Below, piece by piece: positions 1 through 11,100 of a DNA stretch of 64,000 bases. Numbering within the stretch: position 1 is the first letter of the stretch; each line of letters begins with the position of its first letter. Where the stretch lies: assembly GCA_964036045.1 (NCBI GenBank), contig OZ038378.1, forward strand, positions 169,632,106 to 169,696,105, given 5' to 3'. Both the position numbers and the translations under genes were made by a program. Under the pieces are notes generated by a model. It was given only the letters and a program-made list of their open reading frames with translations. It was not told the DNA's origin and did not search any database. This stretch comes from Eutreptiella sp. 'Long Island Sound 2002'. Lineage: Eukaryota > Euglenozoa > Euglenophyceae > Eutreptiales > Eutreptiaceae.

Positions 1-834
1 GCCCTTGTTCCCGACACATACCACACATACCTGCAGAGGCAGGTGCTGGGGCAGGGGCAGGGGCAGGGGCATGGGTATGGGCAAGAGCAGGGGCGGGAGC
101 AGGGGCCTGGGCAAGAGCAGGGTCTGCCTGTTACCCTAAACTTCCCTTCACGAGACCGTGGGGGTTCACTATGGGCTGTGGGTGCCCGGTTTCCCTCATG
201 GGTTCCGCCCCCCCTGTCTGATGTAGGGGGCGGAGCACAAGTCTGATATTGGGGGGAGGGGGGCAAAATCCATGCACTTGTCCAAAAGGTTCCCGCCCAC
301 CTCCCATCACACCATTATGCCTGGAACTCATCATTTCAGATTGGGACAACGACATAGCCACCCTAGAGGGCACAACATCACGTCTCAGCGTCCTGAACCT
401 GTTTCTTTCACCCCACGGGATGTGTTTAGATTGGATTACCTCCCACGGGGAGTTAAGCCAGCGCAACGCTGAGACCAGTCTGCTACAACATACCTGGTAC
501 AGATGTGGGTGGCTGCAGATCTTGATATAGCGAATGAATTCACCTCTGACCTATGCCACTCGGATGTGCCTGGGCACATTGGAATCCCAGGGGATGTACT
601 GACACGCATGTGTGTCCTTGCAGTGCACACAGGTGATTAGAGGGTTGAGTGACATGAGTTGAGATCCACAGAGTGTGCATTTGACAGTGGACACAGGACA
701 CAGGACAAAGGTGACAAAAAGTGTTCTAGGCACAAGAAGGGAATACAATAGTGAGTCTACTCAAAGGGGCCAAGGTGAAAAAGCGACACACATGCAAAAA
801 AGAAAACCAAAAAAGCAGGCACAAAGCTTCACAA
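1..834. other. Left edge, no gene recognised
   Basis: I see no supported gene here. Positions 42-128 are a GGGGCA-type simple repeat that gives a meaningless Gly/Gln-rich open frame. The remainder has only short frames without protein character. Confidence 0.5.
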
Positions 835-1110
835 GGCACAAAGGGCAAACAGTCATAAGCTTGAGTACAGTGTTCTCCATGCAAGTTTGTAGGCAAAGCA
901 GGCACCAAGGATCAAACTAGCATTGCACATGTCAAAACCAAAAGTGCAAATTCACAAAGGAGCTCAAAGGGGAAGCAATCATAAGCTTGAGCACAGTGTT
1001 CTCCATGCAAAGTTGTAGGCAAATCGGACAAAGGGTAGACAAACATTAGCTTCAACGTACTGTTCTCCATGGCATCTTGCAGGCAAGGTAGGCACCAAGC
1101 ATCCAACCAA
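835..1110. repeat. Three imperfect direct repeats
   Basis: Three related segments begin near 850, 980 and 1045. Each carries an AAGCTTGAG- or AGCTTCAA-like stretch, then GTTCTCCATG, then GTAGGCAA or CAGGCAAG and, in two copies, GGCACCAAG. They lie just beyond the C-terminal end of the tyrosine recombinase pseudogene, so they could belong to the end of that element. The role is not known. Confidence 0.6.
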
Positions 1111-1315
1111 AGTTCCACTGGGTTCGGGCTAAAAAATTTCTTCCGAGCTCCCCTGGCACGGTCGGCTGGGAAGTCCATGGAACATTCCTACCGATATCGG
1201 TTGCGTTTTGGGGGGCCGATCTGGCTGCCAAAACTTCCGAGCATCTTTCCAAGGGTTTTCGAAAACTTCCAAGCGGCGGACCGAAGCATATCGCATGCAC
1301 GTCGGTACAGGTTTC

Positions 1316-2544
1316 CTAAAATTGCCACCGGTAACGGGACAATATTGGTCTCTCTTGGAATGTTCTATGCCGGGCACCGGTGGTACATGTGACGTCGATT
1401 TGGCCCGAACCCCGAGATGCCCTGGCTTTCTTTGACGTTCGCTTGGTCCGAGATTTGACCAGTTCAGAGGACGGAGGGCCCGAACCATTTGCTGTCGGCC
1501 CTGGGTCCGGTCTCGCTGTCGCCGAGGCAGGTTCTCCCCTGGATCGCTTGGTACTGGCCTCCCCCAGGTCCCCATACGGTAAGTCAATGATACCCAAGGC
1601 TTCCACGTGGCTTCCTTCGTCAGCGTCCGAACCATCCGATCTCCATCCATCCAGGCGGCGCCCTGCCGCGAGTGACATTGGCCATAAGGATCGGGCCGTA
1701 CGGGTAGTCCTTTTGATGAATTGCCATTGTCCAAGTTTCCCTTCCACCAAGGCAGGTCTGGGTAGGTGCTCATCACTCCAGGGGCTGTCCTCCCAGGTAG
1801 CCACATACCGGCGGGCCGCTTTGGCTGTCCGCCACCTCCCACAGGCAAGCAATTTCTGAACCGTCGCGCCATGTCGGATAAGCAGGGTTGCCCCAAGGCG
1901 CCTCCAACAATGCCATCGCAGGTGGTCATATTGGCCTTCCCCAAGGAGCTTGACCAGTGTCGCCTGCAGCGCTCGGGCTCCGCCCTTAACCAAGGGCTGG
2001 AATGGCTTACGTCCCAGCCTAAGGGCCGCTGCCCTTGCAAATCCCATGAGTCTGACGATACAGGTGCTGGCTGGACAAGTGATCAAGCACCTTCGTGTCT
2101 TCTTGTCGTAGAAAGACACTGTTGCCGCTGGCAGGTCTAGGTCCTCTGCTCTGATGGATGTAGATTCGCTGATACGCAGACAGAAAGCTACTGCCAACAC
2201 CGCTGACGTACAGACCAGAAGGTCCTCGTTCGACTCTGCTGCTTGGGCCATAGTCCAGATGGCTGCCAGTGAGCCCCAGCCCCTTGCTTTGAACTTGCTA
2301 CAGCGGTTCTTCGCCCGAACAGGTCTCCAAACGGCCCTTGGTAGAAAGGAATTCGCAATTCCCATTCCTCAAGCATTCTGCGGGCCGAGATTGCCTGCCG
2401 CATGTCCGACGATGTGAGTTGGGTCCGGTATAATTATAGCAGGTAGTCCTGCAGGATTGCTATGGGGGATTGTCCACCAGAGAGGGTCAATCGCTGTTTG
2501 ATGTTCCGCAAATGTCTCTCATAGACGTCCAGCGTCAAGGGGGC
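1316..2544 (-). pseudogene. Tyrosine recombinase, decayed, from a mobile element
   Basis: The 349-codon frame 2365-1316 carries a recognisable tyrosine recombinase (phage-integrase type) catalytic domain: Arg64 in LRISESTSI, lysines at 88-89 in FYDKK, the HxxR box as His152/Arg155 in RWHCWRRLGAT, Trp178 in GRWRT and the nucleophile Tyr187 in ARRYV. Upstream (2544-2190) another frame encodes what looks like the N-terminal core-binding domain (VYERHLRNIKQRL), but it contains a TAA stop and is out of frame with the catalytic part. Such enzymes recombine DNA through a 3'-phosphotyrosine intermediate and move DIRS, Ngaro and Crypton elements. The stop and frameshift indicate a dead copy. The long Ser/Arg-rich tail beyond residue 200 is not recognised. 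Confidence 0.75.
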
Positions 2545-2694
2545 CCAGGACTGTAGGAACACAGACCACCATGTGACCGAACCGGATTCCTCGCGCGCCG
2601 CCACGAATTCATCAAACCACCGGGCCGGGTCCGCTGAATCCTGCTACTTCTCCAGCGATGTTGCCGGCTCCTGGGGGGCCTCCACCAGGTCACG

Positions 2695-3684
2695 TCATTT
2701 CTTCGACTTAGCCTTGCCACAAAGCCACTCCCAGTGGCGACCTCCACACTTAGCGCAGTCGCCTGGAGGTCTCTTGTCTGTACGCCACTCCCAACCATTG
2801 TTGGCGACCAAATACTCGATACCGTCTCTCACGGTGAACTTGAACTTTCCCCTGTAGCAGGTCTCATCCCCTACTCAGAGCTACCTCCAGACGAGCTCTC
2901 CGTGGAGCTGCTTCTTGATCTCCGGGACTGATGGGATTTCCTTCCCTTGTGCAACGAGGAAGAGGAGCTGTGTCGTCGACTTTTTGGCCTGGATGGCGAC
3001 CTGCCATATCTCGACCCACGATCCTTGCGATATTCTTGCCATATTCATTATATTTCGTAATGAGCAGCTTCCATAGGTCCTGTGCGGCGCAGATGGGTCC
3101 TCGAGCAGCTCCTCTTCCAGGGCCTTCGTCAGCAGTGCACAGAGGTCCCCCATCCACCCCGGTATCCCCGGCTCCTGCAAGAACTCCTCGATAAGCTCGG
3201 CAGTGAGGACCCCCTTGAGGTAATCCGTTTTGCTCGATTTCGACTTTGACTTGGCTGCCAACTACGCATCCAGTTTGCGTCATAGATCAGCAATTTCCTG
3301 TTGAAGGAAGTCGACTGTGTGCGGAGCCCCTGTCGGGGCGCCGCCTCCCATCTGGGTACCAGCAGGCTTAAATTTCATAGCGGAACAGTCATACTTCACC
3401 GAAGCTACGTCTTCCCAAGGCACCACCAAGTCAAGCATTCTCTCCGGCTCCAGTCCTACTTTCAAAAGTGTAGCCATGCCTGCCAACATCTCCGGAACAT
3501 TTTTACCCTCCTGCTGCCACTCCATCGTTAAAGCTGAAACCCTCCGTGCGAGATAGTCCCCCTAGACCCTCCGGATCCAATGCTGGAACCCTGTCTCGGC
3601 GAAGGCGCGCAGTTTGATTATTTCAGCGTCCACCTCATCGACTGGTCTCTTCTTATCGACCACCGCTGTCTTAGACTCTGGCAT
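2695..3684 (-). pseudogene. Gag-like protein with C-terminal zinc knuckle, decayed
   Basis: Reading from ATG at 3684 on the minus strand, one frame stays protein-like to about 2880 but is broken by three nonsense codons (TAG near 3565, TGA near 3285, TAG near 3270). A frameshift near 2870 then leads into a last segment ending at 2695. That segment has a zinc knuckle spaced C-x2-C-x3-H-x4-C (CAKCGGRHWEWLC), one residue shorter than the usual CX2CX4HX4C, followed by a basic SKK end. A zinc-knuckle protein just upstream of a tyrosine recombinase on the same strand suggests a DIRS/Ngaro-like element, but no reverse transcriptase lies between them. The family assignment is inference; the breaks are directly visible. 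Confidence 0.55.
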
Positions 3685-3963
3685 CTGACCTCATAGTTCG
3701 CCAAAAAATGCAAAATAAAATTCACCGCAATAAGTACCACACAGGGGTGGGAACTAAGTCCAGTAGCAAAACAACCTTTTCAGCAGAGCATGAAAGGGTA
3801 TTTTTGGCCCTTTTGCAGCCAACATTAATCACTTCACCACAATGGGGGCACCCTACCCTCTGGGTGAATCCCCCCGCTGAGGGAATGCCCCCGCAGCACC
3901 ACATAGTCACGCATACTTATGCACAGACGCCGCAACACACATGTCTTCCGCAAGTGCTGTACC
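3685..3963. other. Spacer without recognised gene
   Basis: No supported coding sequence. It separates the gag-like pseudogene from a dispersed repeat and the satellite array. An end of the tyrosine recombinase element probably lies here, but I could not place it. Confidence 0.4.
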
Positions 3964-4100
3964 ACTGGGTGTCCGGTGCTTTGTCTTTTGCGTGACCTGC
4001 TTGTGTTGATCGCAGTCATTTGTGTTTGGCAGCAGTGGAGCAAAGGCACAGCTTCGCAGATCAGGTCAGAGTGCACTGCATGCCCCACTGCTCATAATTG
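3964..4100. repeat. Dispersed repeat, copy 1 (second copy at 20519-20640)
   Basis: The segment starts with GGGTGTCCGGTGCTTTGTCTT and continues through TGACCTGCTTGTGTTGA to AGGTCAGAGTG and a CATAATTGCA-like end. The same order of blocks, with indels, occurs at 20519-20640. This is a diverged dispersed family of unknown type. Confidence 0.7.
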
Positions 4101-4196
4101 CAGCAAAAGAACAGCGTGTGTACTTCCCCAAAGGTGTTCAATGAACATTTAATAAGTCATCACAACACATCATGCAGTCTAAGCATGCATCAGTAT

Positions 4197-7050
4197 TTTG
4201 CATAGTGCTGTCTCAGGGTCTGTCACACTTGTAATGTGAGGCAACCCGTGGGCATCATAGACACTGTGCCGTGGGCTAGGGATAGATGCATTGATGCACT
4301 GTATTCTGTCATACTTGCAATGCAATCACAGACAAGTGGTGGTAGGGGACCATACAGCACAAACTTAAACCACAATATGTGGCGATGTCTTACGTGTCTC
4401 AGGGTCTGTCGCATTTGCAGTGCGAGGCAGACTTTCGATGTTTGACTTCAGGAAATCTCAGAAACATACCCGTGGGCATCATAGACACTGTGCCGCGGGC
4501 TAGGGATAGATGCATTGATGCACTGTATTTGGTCATACTTGCAATGCAATCACAGACATGTGGCGCTAGGGGACCATACAACACAAACTTAAACCACAAT
4601 ATGTGGCGGGGTCTTACGTGTCTCAGGGTCTGTCGCATTTGCAGTGCGAGGCAGACTTTCGATGTTTGACTTCAGGAAATCTCAGAAACATACCCGTGGG
4701 CATCATAGACACTGTGCCGCGGGCTAGGGATAGATGCATTGATGCACTGTATTTGGTCATACTTGCAATGCAATCACAGACAAGTGGTGGTAGGGGACCA
4801 CACAACACAAACTTAAACCACAATAGGTGGCGGGGTCTTACGTGTCTCAGGGTCTGTCGCATTTGCAGTGCGAGGCAGACTTTCGATGTTTGACTTCAGG
4901 AAATCTCAGAAACATACCCGTGGGCATCATAGACACTGTGCCGCGGGCTAGGGATAGATGCATTGATGCACTGTATTTGGTCATACTTGCAATGCAATCA
5001 CAGACAAGTGGTGGTAGGGGACCACACAACACAAACTTAAACCACAATATGTGGCGATGTCTTACGTGTCTCAGGGTCTGTCGCATTTGCAGTGCGAGGC
5101 AGACTTTCGATGTTTGACTTCAGGAAATCTCAGAAACATACCCGTGGGCATCATTGACACTGTGCCGCGGGCTAGGGATAGATGCATTGATGCACTGTAT
5201 TTGGTCATACTTGCAATGCAATCACAGACATGTGGCGCTAGGGGACCATACAACACAAACTTAAACCACAATATGTGGCGGGGTCTTACGTGTCTCAGGG
5301 TCTGTCGCATTTGCAGTGCGAGGCAGACTTTCGATGTTTGACTTCAGGAAATCTCAGAAACATACCCGTGGGCATCATAGACACTGTGCCGCGGGCTAGG
5401 GATAGATGCATTGATGCACTGTATTTGGTCATACTTGCAATGCAATCACAGACAAGTGGTGGTAGGGGACCACACAACACAAACTTAAACCACAATATGT
5501 GGCGATGTCTTACGTGTCTCAGGGTCTGTCGCATTTGCAGTGCGAGGCAGACTTTCGATGTTTGACTTCAGGAAATCTCAGAAACATACCCGTGGGCATC
5601 ATAGACACTGTGCCGCGGGCTAGGGATAGATGCATTGATGCACTGTATTCTGTCATACTTGCAATGCAATCACAGACATGTGGCGCTAGGGGACCATACA
5701 ACACAAACTTAAACCACAATATGTGGCGATGTCTTACGTGTCTCAGGGTCTGTCGCATTTGCAGTGCGAGGCAGACTTTCGATGTTTGACTTCAGGAAAT
5801 CTCAGAAACATACCCGTGGGCATCATAGACACTGTGCCGCGGGCTAGGGATAGATGCATTGATGCACTGTATTTGGTCATACTTGCAATGCAATCACAGA
5901 CAAGTGGTGGTAGGGGACCACACAACACAAACTTAAACCACAATATGTGGCGATGTCTTACGTGTCTCAGGGTCTGTCGCATTTGCAGTGCGAGGCAGAC
6001 TTTCGATGTTTGACTTCAGGAAATCTCAGAAACATACCCGTGGGCATCATTGACACTGTGCCGTGGGCTAGGGATAGATGCATTGATGCACTGTATTTGG
6101 TCATACTTGCAATGCAATCACAGACAAGTGGTGGTAGGGGACCATACAACACAAACTTAAACCACAATATGTGGCGGGGTCTTACGTGTCTCAGGGTCTG
6201 TCGCATTTGCAGTGCGAGGCAGACTTTCGATGTTTGACTTCAGGAAATCTCAGAAACATACCCGTGGGCATCATAGACACTGTGCCGCGGGCTAGGGATA
6301 GATGCATTGATGCACTGTATTTGGTCATACTTGCAATGCAATCACAGACAAGTGGTGGTAGGGGACCATACAGCACAAACTTAAACCACAATATGTGGCG
6401 ATGTCTTACGTGTCTCAGGGTCTGTCGCATTTGCAGTGCGAGGCAGACTTTCGATGTTTGACTTCAGGAAATCTCAGAAACATACCCGTGGGCATCATTG
6501 ACACTGTGCCGCGGGCTAGGGATAGATGCATTGATGCACTGTATTCTGTCATACTTGCAATGCAATCACAGACAAGTGGTGGTAGGGGACCATACAGCAC
6601 AAACTTAAACCACAATATGTGGCGATGTCTTACGTGTCTCAGGGTCTGTCGCATTTGCAGTGCGAGGCAGACTTTCGATGTTTGACTTCAGGAAATCTCA
6701 GAAACATACCCGTGGGCATCATAGACACGTGGCAGTGGGCCACTGGACAGGGATGCATCAATACACTGTGTCCTACGTTGTGTCATACTTGCAATGTAAG
6801 GCAGGGTCTGAATGCTTGATTTCATGAGATCCAGAAAAAAAAAACTCGTGGGCATCATAGACATGTGGCGATAGGGGACCATACAACGCGAACTTGAACC
6901 AGGGTAGCATGCATCATCACAACATGTGGCGATGTCTTATATATCTCAGGGTCTGTCGCAAATGCAGTGCGAGGCAGACTTTCAATGTTTGACTTCATGA
7001 ACCCTCAGAAACATGCCCGTGGGCATCATAGACATGCAACCATATTAGGG
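4197..7050. repeat. Satellite array, 224-bp unit, about 11 full copies plus decayed ends
   Basis: A 224-bp unit repeats head to tail from about 4380 to 6740, with truncated, diverged copies at 4197-4380 and 6740-7050. Copies are nearly identical but differ at a few fixed sites: ACATGTGGCGCTA versus ACAAGTGGTGGTA, TGGCGGGGT versus TGGCGATGT, and ATTTGGTC versus ATTCTGTC. These variants are shuffled among units, as expected from unequal exchange or gene conversion. Each unit contains GATGCATTGATGCACTG. Because 224 is not a multiple of 3, the identical 96-codon and 79-codon frames on the two strands are by-products. The array ends about 90 bases past the stop codon of the coiled-coil gene, so that gene's 3' untranslated region probably runs into it. 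Confidence 0.95.
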
Positions 7051-7139
7051 ACAATTGGAGACCAGCCATTGGACAGCGTTCAACAACCAATAAATTTTCT
7101 CGCTGCTGACGCTGATACTTACATTTTGCAGACTACCTT

Positions 7140-8197
7140 TTAAACATCTACTTCCTTGTGTTTTGAAATGCCTGGTGTGCTGTGCGACACCCGCACTACT
7201 ATTTGCATGACGTCTACTGTGTGTTCCCTGTTTGGCATTCCTCCCTTTGACACCTGCTGCATGAGGCTGTTGATGTGCATGTGTAGCCCTGCAATCATGC
7301 TGTTGCAGCGTCCCAGCTCCTCCTCCAGGCGCCGGGTTTCCTCTCCTTGCTGCATCACCCGCTGCCGCAGCTCTGCGCACTCCACACGCTGCTGCGCCAG
7401 CTCTGCTGCCTTCTGCTGCACGGTATGGCGGGCTTGCGTCACATCAGCTTGCAGCTGCTCGGCGTGGCGACAGCGCTCCTGAATGCACAGAGCACAGGGC
7501 ACAGGGCACAGGGCATAAGGTTTGGGGAACAAGGGACTGTCAATTCGGTGGTATCAGTGCCCCACCGGAATGGAAAGTGCAGTGTGCTGCTGCCAACTGA
7601 TGTGCCTCGAAATGATGCAACAAAAAGGCGGATGACAAGCAATCTTCAGCGTGCAAGGATTGTTCTCAGTCAACGCATTGGATGTCACTCCTGCAACTCA
7701 CCCCGGAAATCCTTTGTTCGACGATGAATTTCGGAGGTTCGATGGAAAAATCAAAGCGGACCTTCGAGACCGGCAATTGGTGGTTGGGACTGCGGCCCAC
7801 TACAAAATGGAGTCCGCTACCTATACCACTGAATTCACAGCGGCACAAAGCACCGAGCACAAAGCACAACCTGATACGCCTCCTCGGTGCTACACAGTTG
7901 CTGCAGCAGCTGCTCTGTAGCTGCGTTCTGCTCAAAGGGCATGGGAGACTCCATGTGCAGCCGCGGTGAGGGCGTGGGCCGCAACGCAGGGCTCGGGCAG
8001 GTCCCAACGGACGTGAGATCATCCTCGAGCAGCCGCGTCACACTGTCTAACTGCCGCCGCAACATGGCCACAAGGTTTTTCTGCGAGTCCAGTCCGGCCT
8101 GCAGCCTCGCGGTCTGACTGGTCAGTGCCTGAATCTCCTCTGCCTTCTTGCGATCATTCTGCTGAAGCGCACTGATCTGCCCATGCAGCCGCTCCAC
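7140..8197 (-). CDS. Coiled-coil gene, last two exons 22-23
   Basis: Exon 22 (7871-8197, 109 codons) starts VERLHGQISALQQNDRKK and leaves the coiled coil in a Pro/Ser-rich stretch around LTSVGTCPSPALRPTPSP before a final helix. Exon 23 (7140-7478) starts ERCRHAEQLQADVTQ, stays heptad-like to about 7210, and ends in a short non-helical tail that finishes KHKEVDV and a stop. The intron between exon 21 and exon 22 is about 4.5 kb and is mostly a DNA transposon. I see no AATAAA within 300 bases downstream on the minus strand. Confidence 0.8.
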
Positions 8198-11100
8198 CTG
8201 CGTAGTGTGTGAACGCACGGGTCAGTTTTGCGGTGCTCGAAGTGCAAGGCCTGAGACACTGTTAGAACGCGTTAGAACGACACCAACAACATGGCCGTCC
8301 GGTACTTCACTGGAGTGTAGTCCAGTGGTTAAGTGGCAGGTAAGAAATGGCGGGCATCTGTCATGTGAATTGGCCAGTCAAGCGGTGATCAAGCAAGTAC
8401 CTGCAAATCAGTTTAACCTCATCCGTTGTTCTTGTCGAAGAGTGCTTCCTTCCTTCGGCTGCACGCCAGGCGTCACGGGGAGACTCTCTCCAGATGAACG
8501 CGAAATTTCTTGCCACCCTCCAAAATGCACCCTCATGTGCATTTTTGAGAACGTGATCACCAAAGTACTTCAAGCCGAAACCCTTCTTACTGTACCGGTG
8601 GACCACCCTTTGCAAAGCATGAAGAGTTGGGTCACTGTCACTGGTGGTGGGCTGCCCAGTACTGTCCAAAGCCACACCAGTACGGCATACCCCTGCTTTT
8701 GGGGGGTCATGAACATGGTTGGGCAATACAATCACAAAGCCCCCGCCCCCTGCCCCTCCCCCCGCCCTTGCGTCCCACTCGGCTAACCTTGCTTCCTCGC
8801 CCCCTCCCCTACCCCTGCGGCTAGTGGACTATTGCACATTTAGTAAAACATTGGGGGAGGTACGCGCACCGCGTGCACCGCGTGTCGCACCGCGTGCGTT
8901 CTTTTCATCATAGTCTCGAAAATTTTCAGTGATTTTTCAGGTTGTCAAGGACGCGGTGGCCTAAGGGGTAATCATACAACAACGGAGGCCTCCACTCCAT
9001 CCTCCTCACCAATTGCATGGTGGTTGTAGCCGCCCACACCCCCTGACGGAGGGGGCCGTTGGTTGATGATGAAAGGAGAAGGATCCGCTCTCTAGCACGG
9101 CCCAACACCAAAGAGCGGGGCAAACATGCAGCCAATTTGCAATGCTTGCCAAGCACCTCACGGGCTGCCCAAACCCGCAAAGTACTTCGTTTCGACCGTT
9201 TCGCGTTTCGATTCACCACCCAATGGGGTGCCCAATCCCATTGGGTAGTCGTTTCGTCCGTTTCGCGTTTCGCTTGGCTACCTTGTGGATTGCCCCATTC
9301 CACAAGGTAGTTGCATCACTTCATTTGTCCACTCCTCGTTCTCCTCGGCGCTTGTAAGGGATGACCCTGATGAGGTGGATGATGTATCGGAGTCGGAAGA
9401 GGATGAATCCGAGTCCGTGTGCCGCCGTGTGGCCTTTGGTTGGCCGAAGATGGCGTTGGGAAAGTGTTCCCATGGTCTGTGCGGCTCGTAGCGGACGTTC
9501 CTGGCGTTCAGAAATTGTTGGATGTGCACAACTGCACGCACCATCCAATGCAATTTCTGGATCCGGTCCGGAAGGCAATGTCCATATTTCCGGTACGTGT
9601 CACGGCACACGCCCCATGCATGCAACTGCATCAAGACATGCTCCGAACGGGCACGCACGAAACTATGCCCATCATTTGCCTTCGTTTTCCACCTGGGCAT
9701 CTCCTTCTTCGGGGGCTTTGGAAAAGGGGTGACGGACCCGAGGCGGCCACCAAACCCACCATCCAACAAATGTGCTTCCCCTCGCTTCAAGCTGCGCGAA
9801 GGGGGCCCCTGCTCTTTCATAATCCGTGCGTCTGCTCGAACTCCGCAGCGGATCCCTCCAAACCACACATAGTTCCCCAAGAAGTCGTTCATCAGCAGGA
9901 TCTTGAACACCTCCTCCTCGTACTTCGGCTGGTACAAGACATCATTGAGTTCTCCAGCGTAGGAACACAACGGGTATGTGTCGCCGATGGCCGTAGCCAA
10001 GTACGGATACAAGGGGCAATGGTTCCACTTGGACAGCCGCTTTTCCCAGTGGATCTCGTCAACAACTTCGTTGAAGAAGTCAAGGCTGGACCAAACTTGG
10101 TCCCACCAAGTTTGCGGGCGAGCATCCGTTGTCACGACGGCCCTGTATGATGGGGATTGTTTCAACAAGTACAACATGTTGTACAACGCAGCTCGCTCCT
10201 TCAAGGGCCCATATCCACCGTACTTCATGTACAACTCCTCAGCGCAGCTGGAATCCATGCCCATGTGGCTCACCTGATATTGCCGTGTTTTGTACTTCCC
10301 GCACATGGCGTCCCACTCAGCGATGCCCTCGGCCTTCGGTCTCAAAGGGTGCATGCGCGTCCCTGAAATTGTGTCCAAGTACTCATCCAGATGGCCAATC
10401 AACTCGTCAGTGGGCATACAGGCTCGCAGGGCACCAAGCATTTGCGCCTCCGTAGCTCCTTCAATCGGACGCAAGAAGGGTTTGCGGTCGACATCCCAGC
10501 CAATATCACGCAAAGCATCCATCAGATCGGGTGGCACACAAGAAGTGGAGCCGAGGACCTCAGTGAGTTGGGCTGTCCGCAATGCGAGGCTGGTGTGCAC
10601 AAGTATTTCAAGCAGTTGTCCGGCAAGGCTTTGCGAAGGCTGGGCCCCCTGCCCACTGCTGGCACACCAGGAATTTTTAATTTTTAGTCTGATGCGTGCC
10701 ATAGGTGCCAGGGTCCCAATTTCTGCACCCCCTGCCCCCTGCTCGCATACCTGAGCAATTGCTGGAGCCACTTTGCTGCCTCCTTCGCGCGCATCTGCAC
10801 CATGATGACCCTTGTGCCAGCGATAAAGTTCGCGTACACGTTCTGGTAACTTATGCTGCGCCGGATCTTCAGCAGGGCCGTACGACAAGGAATCAGAATC
10901 CAGCCAATAATTGTAATGGCCAATCTTGAACTGCTCATTGAAGGTTCGATGGCCCTTGGAAATGTAAAAGGCTAGAATAGGGGGCGCCGGTGTCCGTGCA
11001 AACGTTGCGTTCAGGGCCTCAACTGCCCTATCCTCCACAGCTTTGCAAGCAGCAATCTGCAAAGGGAAAGCGTAGCGGAAATGCAAGGGAAAATAAAAAA

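Noticed and set aside
2365-2695. Search for a reverse transcriptase between the gag-like protein and the recombinase
   Set aside because: The interval is too short and shows only the N-terminal recombinase domain; no YxDD-type motif was found.
4379-6685. Ten near-identical 96-codon frames (plus) and matching 79-codon frames (minus)
   Set aside because: They repeat with the 224-bp satellite period, which is not a multiple of 3, and both strands are equally open. They follow from the repeat and are not a gene family.
4197-7050. Possible CRISPR array
   Set aside because: Whole 224-bp units repeat without unique spacers, in a eukaryotic context with no cas genes.
8948-9012. tRNA-Leu-like start GACGCGGTGGCCTAAGGGGTA
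   Set aside because: No anticodon arm or GTTCNANNC T-arm follows at the right spacing.
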